This document shows positions 1 through 7,808 of a DNA stretch of 64,000 nucleotides, piece after piece (the stretch's first letter is position 1; every line of letters starts with the position of its first letter). A model generated the notes under the pieces. That model saw only the letters and a list, made by a program, of their open reading frames with translations. It ran no database searches and was not told where the DNA came from. The position numbers and the translations under genes were made by a program. The stretch lies in assembly GCF_025961315.1 (NCBI RefSeq), contig NZ_JAOQNK010000001.1, forward strand, positions 4,898,001 through 4,962,000. Reading direction: 5' to 3'. The stretch comes from Sphingobacterium kitahiroshimense (GTDB lineage: Bacteria; Bacteroidota; Bacteroidia; Sphingobacteriales; Sphingobacteriaceae).

Positions 1-533
1 GGCAAAGCTTGTCCTACTCCGGGGATACGTTTAAGTTCAGGAATAATATTGATCTGCGCATAGTTGGTAATAAAAGTTTGATCATATTTGCTTTCATCTT
101 CCGTATAAAGATCTAATACCATGATCAGACTGTTTTGCTGCTTGGCGGTTGTGATCCCCGCCTGTACAACTTCGCTTGGAAGTTGGCTGGTGGCTTGTGA
201 AACACGATTTTGGACATTGACTGCAGCCTGGTCCGGATCAGTTCCTAATTTGAAATAAACGGTAATCATGAGAGAACCATCATTACTGGCTGTGGAACTC
301 ATGTAACTCATATTTTCCACTCCATTGATGGACTCTTCAAGAGAGGGGGCTACAGCACGGAGTACCGTTTCGGCATTTGCTCCGGGATAAAGTGCCGTAA
401 CTTGCACCGCTGGTGGAGCAATATCGGGAAACTGTTGCAAAGGAAGTTTTAGGATCCCGATGATCCCCAATATGACGAGCAGAATGGAGATAACTGTAGC
501 AAGTACGGGTCTTTCTATAAATTTTTTAAACAT
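1..533 (-). CDS. RND multidrug efflux pump, inner-membrane subunit (AcrB/MexB type), N-terminal part
   Basis: The gene starts at 533 and runs off the left edge, so only about 177 N-terminal residues are visible. They begin MFKKFIERPVLATVISILL, the first transmembrane helix of HAE1-type RND pumps. The family signatures QQFPDIAPPAVQVTALYPGA and VAPSLEESINGVENM of the first porter subdomain follow. As a family these proteins are proton-driven trimeric drug exporters that work with a periplasmic adaptor and an outer-membrane channel. The adaptor gene lies 20 bases upstream in the same direction, so the two form an operon; the channel gene, if linked, would be outside the window. The family call is secure, the substrate unknown. 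Confidence 0.93.
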   Translation of the reverse strand, partial: MFKKFIERPVLATVISILLVILGIIGILKLPLQQFPDIAPPAVQVTALYPGANAETVLRAVAPSLEESINGVENMSYMSSTASNDGSLMITVYFKLGTDPDQAAVNVQNRVSQATSQLPSEVVQAGITTAKQQNSLIMVLDLYTEDESKYDQTFITNYAQINIIPELKRIPGVGQAL

Positions 534-553
534 TTTGTTTATCGTATTATGTT

Positions 554-1750
554 TTAGTTGATGCTGTCTTTAGGTAGTGCTTGTGGGGTGATCACTTGAC
601 CATCTTGAAGCAAATCAATTCCCTTATATACGATACGGTCTCCTTCTTTAAGGCCGTTACTAACGAGGTAATTGGATCCGCTTTTGCCGATGACTGTGAT
701 AGGCTGTTGCACTACTTTGTTTTCTTTGTTAACAGTATAAACGAAAATTTTATCCTGCATCTCGAGGGTTGCCATTTGTGGTACCAATAGCGTATTGTCA
801 TATTTTTTCTGCAATCGTACACGTCCCGTATTTCCATTTCTTAAAACACCTTCGGGATTCTTGAAAGTAGCACGTAAAGTAATGGCTCCGGTGTTTTTGT
901 CAAATTGACCGTCCACCATATCGATCTTACCAGTTTGATCATATATACTTTGATCAGATAGCACTAAGTTAATCGGAGGAAGATTGTTTAATTTTTGTTG
1001 TAAATTGCTTCCTGCTGTGTTGTTTTTGAATGCAATGAAATCATTCTCGCCTAGAGAAAAATATACATGTAGATCCTGTACATCAGACAGAGCCGTTAAT
1101 GGTTGTGCATCAGATGGGCTAACCAAACTTCCTTGCTTTTTTTGCAATCTTCCGATAAAGCCATCAGATGTGGCACGGATCAACGTATATCCAACATTTA
1201 TTTTAGCGGATTCAATTGCTGAAATCGCAAGTTGAACATTTGCTTCTGCTGCATTTCGGGCGCTGATTGCTGTTTTGAGTTGGAAATCTGTCAATACCTT
1301 ATTATTGACTAACCGTGTCTTTTTCTCTACTTCTAAAGACGCATTTTCTAATGCTGCACGGGCAGATAGTAAATTAGCTTTCGCTTGATTAAGTTGCTCT
1401 TGATAAGGACGATCATTAATTTTGAAGAGTGCCTGACCTTTCTTAACTTTTGCTCCTTCATCGACAAAAATACGGTCCAAAATACCTTCTACCTGAGGTC
1501 TGATTTCAATGTTGGCCGATGCTTCGATGCTAGCAGGATATTCCTGATAGACTGTTTCCTCACCGTTTGATATGGTCATTACCGGTAAGTTAGCAGGGGG
1601 AGGAGGTGCTGGTTTGCTTGTTCCTGTGGTACAGCTGTACAGGAAAATTGCAGGTAAAAAATAAAGCGCCTTTACTACATTAAGTTGTTTAACACTGTTA
1701 AGTGATAAGACGTAAATTCTCTTAAAATCCAGTAATAGATGTGTTTTCAT
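554..1750 (-). CDS. RND efflux periplasmic adaptor subunit (membrane fusion protein), lipoprotein
   Basis: This 398-residue protein has the AcrA/MexA layout. A long N-terminal signal ends in a lipobox-like FLYSC (Cys about residue 40) and is followed by a proline-rich linker. The barrel/lipoyl part reads IEIRPQVEGILDRIFVDEG AKVKKGQALF, and an alpha-helical hairpin then returns to TLIRATSDGFIGR and the beta-barrel and membrane-proximal domains. The protein links the inner-membrane pump (next gene, 20 bases on) to an outer-membrane channel. The start at 1750 is kept because no in-frame ATG, GTG or TTG occurs before the lipobox. One TetR-type palindrome (1690-1702) therefore lies inside codons 17-21, and a second lies upstream at 1780-1794. 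Repression by the neighbouring TetR protein is inferred. Confidence 0.93.
   Translation of the reverse strand: MKTHLLLDFKRIYVLSLNSVKQLNVVKALYFLPAIFLYSCTTGTSKPAPPPPANLPVMTISNGEETVYQEYPASIEASANIEIRPQVEGILDRIFVDEGAKVKKGQALFKINDRPYQEQLNQAKANLLSARAALENASLEVEKKTRLVNNKVLTDFQLKTAISARNAAEANVQLAISAIESAKINVGYTLIRATSDGFIGRLQKKQGSLVSPSDAQPLTALSDVQDLHVYFSLGENDFIAFKNNTAGSNLQQKLNNLPPINLVLSDQSIYDQTGKIDMVDGQFDKNTGAITLRATFKNPEGVLRNGNTGRVRLQKKYDNTLLVPQMATLEMQDKIFVYTVNKENKVVQQPITVIGKSGSNYLVSNGLKEGDRIVYKGIDLLQDGQVITPQALPKDSIN
1690..1702. promoter_or_regulatory. Putative TetR operator inside the start of the adaptor gene
   Basis: TTAACACTGTTAA is a perfect 6-bp inverted repeat around one central base. It is the same palindrome, in opposite reading, as the site upstream of the tetR gene at 2449-2461. 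It falls within the first 21 codons of the adaptor, where a bound repressor could block elongation. Function is inferred from the repetition. Confidence 0.55.
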
Positions 1751-1779
1751 GTTATATTAAAAAATTGAGGTATGGTATA

Positions 1780-1812
1780 TTTAACGCTGTTAAATCCTTT
1801 AACGTTGTATTA
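1780..1812. promoter_or_regulatory. Putative TetR operator upstream of the adaptor gene, with adjacent half-site
   Basis: TTTAACGCTGTTAAA (1780-1794) has palindromic 6-bp arms and matches the other two sites apart from the centre. A degenerate copy beginning TTTAACGTTGTA follows at 1798-1809. The sites sit 30-60 bases upstream of the adaptor start, where a promoter is expected, in the 78-base gap between tetR and the adaptor gene. Confidence 0.55.
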
Positions 1813-1828
1813 TTTAAGGTAAAAAAAA

Positions 1829-2428
1829 CTAATCAGTAAGCGAACGTGTAATTCCGTAAATCGCGTCTTTTAAAACTTGTTGGTTGGTAATATCTCCATT
1901 ACCTTGATTCACCAGATTGATCGATATTAATCCATGTATAATAGACCAGTATGTAAAGTACTTTCTGCAGATCAGTTCTTCCGAAGGATTTTTTTCTTTC
2001 ATAATTTCTCGGATAACATCACTGATCATCTTCCCGTGTGATTCAGCACATTTATATGTTTTTTCAAAACCACAGCAGGCAGTTCCGACACCAAACATTA
2101 ATTGATAAAGTTCACGTTCCTCGAAGGCAAAATCCCAATAGCTAAACCACATAGTTTCCAATTGTTTTTCCAGATTTGTTTCTGTAGATTTTGCTTCTTT
2201 TACTTTTTGGGCAAGGAGCCTGTAACCTTGGTTAGCAAGTTCTGTTAAGATAGCATCTTTGTTTGCAAAATATTCATAAATCATGGGTGCCGTATATTCG
2301 ATGATATCGGCGATCTTACGCATGCTCAATGCTTGCCATCCCTCTTCTTTTACAATCTGAAGAGAGGCGTCAAGAATATTGCTTCTATTTTCGTCTTTAA
2401 GACGTTGTATGCGATCTTTACTAGCCAT
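1829..2428 (-). CDS. TetR/AcrR family transcriptional repressor
   Basis: From the start at 2428 this is a 199-residue protein beginning MASKDRIQRLKDENRSNIL. The TetR helix-turn-helix follows: ILDASLQIVKEEGWQALSMRK, then IADIIEYTAPMIYEYFANKDAIL. The C-terminal part (about residues 80-199) is a helical ligand and dimer domain (WHG/TetR_C-like). The frame stays open upstream to 2533, but that stretch does not look like a TetR N terminus and contains the palindrome at 2449-2461. The shorter start places this putative operator about 20 bases upstream, as expected for autorepression. The gene lies directly before the RND efflux genes, which it probably controls. Confidence 0.9.
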   Translation of the reverse strand: MASKDRIQRLKDENRSNILDASLQIVKEEGWQALSMRKIADIIEYTAPMIYEYFANKDAILTELANQGYRLLAQKVKEAKSTETNLEKQLETMWFSYWDFAFEERELYQLMFGVGTACCGFEKTYKCAESHGKMISDVIREIMKEKNPSEELICRKYFTYWSIIHGLISINLVNQGNGDITNQQVLKDAIYGITRSLTD

Positions 2429-2448
2429 GCCTGATAAGCATAAATGAT

Positions 2449-2461
2449 TTAACAGTGTTAA
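2449..2461. promoter_or_regulatory. Putative TetR autoregulatory operator
   Basis: TTAACAGTGTTAA is a perfect inverted repeat with a single central base, about 20 bases upstream of the chosen tetR start. It equals the reverse complement of the site at 1690-1702. Confidence 0.55.
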
Positions 2462-2667
2462 GACAAAATTCTGATTTTTACTTTTTATTTGTGACATATC
2501 AAAGTCATTAAATAAAAAAGAGTAATAAACCATTGTTCATTTAAGATAAACCTGCTTTTGTTATCATTTTTATTGATTTTATGAGAAAGATCATATAAAC
2601 TAGTGAAAAATATATTTTTTAAAATTCATAGATCTGATAGATAGATGTTTAGAAAATATGCTTAAAT

Positions 2668-2704
2668 AAAACAAAGCCATACCTTTTCAGATTGGCTTTG
2701 TTTT
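2668..2704 (-). terminator. Intrinsic terminator after the SusD-like gene
   Basis: A perfect 12-bp stem (AAAACAAAGCCA with TGGCTTTGTTTT) surrounds a 13-base loop. It begins 19 bases past the stop codon of the minus-strand SusD gene and also stands between that gene and tetR. Confidence 0.8.
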
Positions 2705-2722
2705 AAGAAAATTAGGAATCAC

Positions 2723-4270
2723 TTATTTGTTCCACCATAATTTCTTCGTAATCACATCATCGCCCTGTTGTGCAAGCGAAGCCTGATAGTTGACTTTATT
2801 GGTGCTTTGCTCTTTAATCGGGTAAACCAAACGACTAGGGATAGCATCTCCGATTTCAGGATTGAAAGTGTAGATAACAGGCTTTCCATCTACAGTACCA
2901 CTCCATACCACATCTCCCTTTTTAATTAAGAATAAAGGATAACCGGTACGTCTTACTTCAGACCATGATTCAACGCTTTGATTGAATAAAGCTAAATATT
3001 TTTGTGATAGTACGCGTTCTTTATTAGCTGCAGGCAGCTTGTCTAAGTAAGCAGTAATGTCGGATGCAGCCACCCCCCATTTCTCTAAGGATGCACGTGT
3101 ACCATTGATATATTGAGTTTGATCCCAATTGTTGTTCTCGGATAATAAGAAGGCAACTTCTGCATACTCCAATAATACCTCAGCATAATCTGCTGCATTG
3201 ATAATATCTCCAGGTAAAGAAATCTTGTCTAGGGGAAATAAATTGCCGGCAGCTAAAGGTAATCCATATGGCTGGCCAAAATAGCTACCATTTTCAGTCG
3301 TTGGTTTTGCATATTTAGTTAGTCTAGGATCTACGATTGTAAATGGACCTCTTTTCCCTTGTAAAGCTTCTACGATGACATTAGAAAGCGCAAAATCTTT
3401 TCTATTTGCCGTAACTGTGGCGCGGTATAATGGTGCTTCATTTGGTGAAGTTTTTGAATACTTAAATGTCGCATTGTCACTATTGGAAGTGAATACGCCT
3501 TTTTTTATAGCATCATTAATATGAATGCTTGCTAAGTTGGCATCTTTTGTTTTGATGCGTGTCGCTAAACGTAAACGAAGAGAATTCGCAAATTTAGCCC
3601 ATTTTCCATTATCACCTTTATAAATAACATCAGACGTACCAAAAGTTTTATCCCCTTGGTATTTGATTAAAGTATCTGCAGCCTGTTGCAATTCAGTGAG
3701 GATATCCTTGTAAATCTTTTCTTGACTAGCATATTTTGGAGTCAAGTTATCCGGATTCTGTTGCAAAGCCTGAAAATCTGGATCAGCGTTACCAAAGGAT
3801 TGATACGGAATATTACCAAACACATCAGTTAATGAGTGGAAAGCATAAGATTTTAAAATGCGCGCAATGGCAATTTGATTGACATTGCTACCTGCTGTTC
3901 CTGCTGAAGCAGTTGCTTTCGTTTTTTCATCTGAATTGAGGTTAATAATTTCATTCAGGTTATTTAGTGATTTATAAGTTGCTGTCCAATAATTATCTGA
4001 GTAATTTGTTGGTATTTGATAGCGAGACTGATCGGTGTAAATATTTTGTGCAAAGTATTGCGAAAATAATTGTGCCCCTCTTAAACTGATATCTTCGCTG
4101 CGTAGCGCATTCACTAATTGTTTTTCGGCCGTCACTAGTAATGTCGGTGTTGTTACAAAAGTGGGACGATTGGGATCGGTATTGATCTCTGCAAATTTAG
4201 ACTTCGAACATGAAGATGCAACAATTGAAATACCGATTACTGAAGTATATAATATATTAATTATTTTCAT
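2723..4270 (-). CDS. SusD/RagB-like nutrient-binding outer-membrane lipoprotein
   Basis: This 515-residue protein has a lipoprotein signal ending VASSC (Cys about residue 20) and the motif INTDPNRPTFV that opens many SusD-like proteins. Tetratricopeptide-like helices follow. The C-terminal WSEVRRTGYP and SRLVYPIKEQ stretches are also typical of the SusD-like group. SusD proteins sit on the cell surface as a lid over the SusC channel and help capture substrate. The gene starts 4 bases after the SusC gene, so the two form a co-transcribed pair. No glycoside hydrolase or other degradative gene follows before the terminator at 2668, so the substrate cannot be read from context. Confidence 0.93.
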   Translation of the reverse strand: MKIINILYTSVIGISIVASSCSKSKFAEINTDPNRPTFVTTPTLLVTAEKQLVNALRSEDISLRGAQLFSQYFAQNIYTDQSRYQIPTNYSDNYWTATYKSLNNLNEIINLNSDEKTKATASAGTAGSNVNQIAIARILKSYAFHSLTDVFGNIPYQSFGNADPDFQALQQNPDNLTPKYASQEKIYKDILTELQQAADTLIKYQGDKTFGTSDVIYKGDNGKWAKFANSLRLRLATRIKTKDANLASIHINDAIKKGVFTSNSDNATFKYSKTSPNEAPLYRATVTANRKDFALSNVIVEALQGKRGPFTIVDPRLTKYAKPTTENGSYFGQPYGLPLAAGNLFPLDKISLPGDIINAADYAEVLLEYAEVAFLLSENNNWDQTQYINGTRASLEKWGVAASDITAYLDKLPAANKERVLSQKYLALFNQSVESWSEVRRTGYPLFLIKKGDVVWSGTVDGKPVIYTFNPEIGDAIPSRLVYPIKEQSTNKVNYQASLAQQGDDVITKKLWWNK

Positions 4271-4274
4271 TTTT

Positions 4275-7200
4275 TTAGAATTTAAGATTCAAATTGAAAC
4301 CATAAGTGACAGGCAAAGGAATATTTCCTCCTTCAATGCCTTGGACATTACCGCCACTGGAAGTAAACTCGGGATCAATGTATTTACTTTTGGTATAAAT
4401 ATTCCAAAGATTACGGCCATAGACATTTACACCAATATTTTTAATGACTTTGGTATTGGTCAATTTGAAATTATAACCTAAGGTAACTTCTCTTAATTTA
4501 ACAAATGTAGCGTCAAAAATTGAAAATGTAGTCGGACCATTGTATTCATTACGTGCCCATTGTTGAGCAGTGATATTAGTTGTGTTTTGTTGAATATTAG
4601 TTACATCGTATGTCCCATCGCTATTAAATGCAACGTCACCTTTAACTCCATCAAGTACAATTCCTGTTTCACGTATATTATTGGCGGCTGTTTTATCCAG
4701 AATACCGGAATACATACCTACCTTATAGGTTTGTGAGAAGAATTTACCTCCAACACGACCGGATACTAGAAATCCTAAATTGAAGTTTTTGTAATGAAAG
4801 CTATTTTGAAAACCAAAAGTAAAGTCAGGAAGAATTGATCCTAATGGTACTAATTGTGAGGTCTTCATGTAGGTGCCATCTGCTTGAATGACACGTTGTC
4901 CATCGGAAGCATAAACAAAATCATTACCCAAAAATTGACCGTAAGATTGTCCCTCTCTTGCCACTAATTGGACTAAGGAATTGCTTAAATTTAGCGTATT
5001 GACTTGGTCGTCTAGTTTAACAACTTTGTTTTTATTTTTTGCCCAGTTTATTGTTGCATCCCAACTAAAGTTTTCTGTTTTGATCGGAGTACCATTAAGA
5101 ACAATTTCGATACCTTTATTATTCATCTTACCTGCATTAAGCCATTTGGCTTCATATCCAAAAGACGAAGATACTGGAACTGGGAAAATTTGATTTCTTG
5201 TCGTGTTGTTGTAATACGTAACGTCCAAACCTAGACGGTTTTTGAATAACTGAAAGTTGATACCCGTTTCCCATGATCCTGTCCGTTCAGGAACAAGTTG
5301 ATCGTTTGGTTTTATTGCTGGTGCTGTATAAGAAGGGGAACCTTCAAAAGATTGTTCTGCCTCATACAATTTTGCAAGTTGATATGGTTCCGTATCATTA
5401 CCTACATCCGACCAACCCAATCGAACTTTACCAAAACTTAACCATGGCAAATTTTTAAATGGTTCTAGATTACTAAAAACAAAACTTCCCGCTAAAGATG
5501 GATAAATATAGGACCAATTTGAAGAAGGAAGCGTTGAGGACCAGTCATTACGAATTGTAGCATCTAAATAAAATAAATCATTATATCCAAAAGAGGCACT
5601 TCCAAAAACTGAAGCGATGCGTTTGTGATATTTGAAATTATCTATTTTAACAGAATTTGCATTTTTTAAATTATAGTAATTAGGTAGAATTAATCCTCCT
5701 TGGGTTATAGCATAGTTATTTTGCCAGCTTTTGTCTCGGATATTTCCACCAGCAAATGCCACAAGTGAAAATTTATCCCAGTTCTTTTTAGCAGTCGCTA
5801 TAAACTCATAATTATACTCATTGAGTTTATTGTTTGTTTCTTCATATTGCGATGTGCTTCGCGAGTATACGGCAATACGGTCCTGTGCTTGCAATGAATA
5901 GATATCACCATGTACCTTTGCTCCCACGGTTAACCAGCTATTCACATTGTATTCAGCTCCGATATTTCCATAGAAACGATCTCTACTGTCTTCCATGTAA
6001 GATTCATATGCTGACCAGTACGGATTGTCGATAAAACGAGTTGCTTCAGCAGCAGGTGTATTTTGCCAGCCTGTACGGTTCCAAGCTAATGGTGTTCCAT
6101 CTGCACGTTTGTAGTTTTCAAGTATTTTATAGTCGACTTGTACTGCACCCCACTGGAAAGCTTCAAGAATAATATTTCTATTGGAAGCACCAGTCCATGG
6201 GCGGCCTATAGAAGAGTTACGGATGTAATTAAAATTGGAGGTTATTTTGACTTTTCCCAATTGTGTGCCACCAGAAAAATTAAATGCATTTCGTGTCAAA
6301 CTTGAATTCGGGGTGGTACCCTCTACATTTTTATTGGTGTATGAAAAGCGGTAATTGGTGCTACCACTGTTACCTGCAATGGCAAAATTGTTGGTATTAG
6401 CTATTCCAGTTCTGAAAAAATAGCTAACATCATTTTTTGGATAAAGCCAAGGTGTTGGATTCAGATAATTCGCTTCATCTTCAGGGTTGAGGTTATACCA
6501 TTGTAACACCGGTGTTCCATCAAGTTTTGGACCCCAGCTTTCATCGGAAGCATAATCGACAATCTTATAATCTTTTCCATTGATTTTCTGAGTTTGAAAA
6601 TTGGTCGAATAACCCTGGCCGTAAAGATGTTGTCTTTTGGGCAATCTGGTAATATTCTCAAAGTCAATACCAGTATTAAGAGATATTTCGACCTTTTCAC
6701 CCTTTGATGCACGTTTTGTGGTGATCATAATAACACCGTTTGCTGCTCTCGATCCATATAGTGCTGCTGCTGTCGCCCCTTTTAATACAGAGATATTTTC
6801 AATATCATCTGGATTAAGATCCTGAATCATGTTACCTATATCTTTTCCCGCGCTACCATTGATTGTAGAACTTGAATTAAAGTCTGTATTGTCAATAGGC
6901 GTACCATCAACTACGTAGAGAGGCTGGTTATTGTTTGAGATTGAATTGATGCCGCGGAGCAAGACGGAGGATGAACCGCCCATATTTCCACCTGAAGTTG
7001 TAACTTGAAGACCAGCAACCTTTCCTGATAATGCACTTAACGCATTGGTAGGGCGAGTTTGTAACTCAGTTCCTTTTACTTCTTGTACAGCATATCCCAA
7101 AGATCTTTTCTCTCTTGATATACCTAATGCAGTTACAACAACTTCGTTAAGCTGTGAACTAGTAGGTGATAACTGTATCGTATTTAAGCCTGAAATATTT

Positions 7201-7457
7201 GCTTGAATCGTTTTAGTTTCAAATCCAATGTATTGTATTTGTAGTGTAACCGTATTTTCGTTTGACGGAAATTCAAATAAACCATTTACATCTGTTTGAA
7301 CCTGCTTTTTACTTGAAATATCAGTAATAGTAGCGCCTTGAATGGCTGTATTGCGCTCGTCAACTACTTTTCCTTTTATGGTAGATTGTGCATATAGTGC
7401 GCTTGAACTGAGGCAAAGCGCTGCTGCTACGACAAAATTTGTTGTATGTTTTATCAT
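4275..7457 (-). CDS. SusC/RagA-like TonB-dependent outer-membrane transporter
   Basis: This 1060-residue protein has a signal peptide to about residue 23 (SSALYAQ) and a carboxypeptidase-regulatory-like domain at about 27-98 (GKVVDERNTAIQGATI). The conserved LNEVVVTALGI segment precedes the plug, which carries LRGINSISNNNQPLYVVDG and VLKGATAAALYGSRAANGV. A large beta-barrel follows and ends in phenylalanine (LNLNLKF). With its SusD partner it imports oligomers or complexes across the outer membrane using TonB energy. A -7 promoter box lies about 145 bases upstream at 7601-7608. No sigma/anti-sigma pair or hybrid sensor is adjacent, so regulation is unknown. Confidence 0.95.
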   Translation of the reverse strand: MIKHTTNFVVAAALCLSSSALYAQSTIKGKVVDERNTAIQGATITDISSKKQVQTDVNGLFEFPSNENTVTLQIQYIGFETKTIQANISGLNTIQLSPTSSQLNEVVVTALGISREKRSLGYAVQEVKGTELQTRPTNALSALSGKVAGLQVTTSGGNMGGSSSVLLRGINSISNNNQPLYVVDGTPIDNTDFNSSSTINGSAGKDIGNMIQDLNPDDIENISVLKGATAAALYGSRAANGVIMITTKRASKGEKVEISLNTGIDFENITRLPKRQHLYGQGYSTNFQTQKINGKDYKIVDYASDESWGPKLDGTPVLQWYNLNPEDEANYLNPTPWLYPKNDVSYFFRTGIANTNNFAIAGNSGSTNYRFSYTNKNVEGTTPNSSLTRNAFNFSGGTQLGKVKITSNFNYIRNSSIGRPWTGASNRNIILEAFQWGAVQVDYKILENYKRADGTPLAWNRTGWQNTPAAEATRFIDNPYWSAYESYMEDSRDRFYGNIGAEYNVNSWLTVGAKVHGDIYSLQAQDRIAVYSRSTSQYEETNNKLNEYNYEFIATAKKNWDKFSLVAFAGGNIRDKSWQNNYAITQGGLILPNYYNLKNANSVKIDNFKYHKRIASVFGSASFGYNDLFYLDATIRNDWSSTLPSSNWSYIYPSLAGSFVFSNLEPFKNLPWLSFGKVRLGWSDVGNDTEPYQLAKLYEAEQSFEGSPSYTAPAIKPNDQLVPERTGSWETGINFQLFKNRLGLDVTYYNNTTRNQIFPVPVSSSFGYEAKWLNAGKMNNKGIEIVLNGTPIKTENFSWDATINWAKNKNKVVKLDDQVNTLNLSNSLVQLVAREGQSYGQFLGNDFVYASDGQRVIQADGTYMKTSQLVPLGSILPDFTFGFQNSFHYKNFNLGFLVSGRVGGKFFSQTYKVGMYSGILDKTAANNIRETGIVLDGVKGDVAFNSDGTYDVTNIQQNTTNITAQQWARNEYNGPTTFSIFDATFVKLREVTLGYNFKLTNTKVIKNIGVNVYGRNLWNIYTKSKYIDPEFTSSGGNVQGIEGGNIPLPVTYGFNLNLKF

Positions 7458-7600
7458 GTTAATAAGATGTAATATATGAAGTTAGGGAGTCTTTTGTTAT
7501 AGGAGATAGTTGTGTATCATTAAGCTAAAGTACCTCCTAGAAGCATTCGTTTTATGTACATACAGGTACTGTGTTTTTTCATTATTTATTGTTAATGATG

Positions 7601-7608
7601 CAAATATA
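7601..7608 (-). promoter_or_regulatory. Bacteroidota -7 promoter box for the SusC/SusD pair
   Basis: On the minus strand the sequence TATATTTG matches TAnnTTTG exactly. It lies in the 350-base gap upstream of the SusC gene and would give a leader of roughly 140 bases. No convincing -33 TTTG was found. The rest of the gap (7458-7752) shows no gene. Confidence 0.5.
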
Positions 7609-7752
7609 TAAAATCCACCTGATAAGTAGTCTTTGTTTTTGTGTTTTTTGTTAAAAAAATGTTAAAATGTATTCCCACTACGTTTAAATGCGCCTTTGTA
7701 AATTGGTTGGATTCAAATATGTAATCTTATTCATGCTTGTTAACGATTTATA

Positions 7753-7785
7753 AAAAAAGTCGATATCTTAAGATATCGACTTTTT
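7753..7785 (-). terminator. Intrinsic terminator after the dipeptidyl-peptidase gene
   Basis: AGTCGATATCTT/AAGATATCGACT form a continuous 24-base perfect palindrome with A and T runs on either side. It lies 24 bases beyond the minus-strand peptidase stop and separates the peptidase operon from the SusC/SusD pair. Confidence 0.8.
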
Positions 7786-7808
7786 CTTATGTTAAAGTTA
7801 TTTGATTT

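Noticed and set aside
2429..2533. Longer N terminus of the TetR protein
   Set aside because: The extra 35 residues do not resemble a TetR start and would place the putative autoregulatory operator inside the gene.
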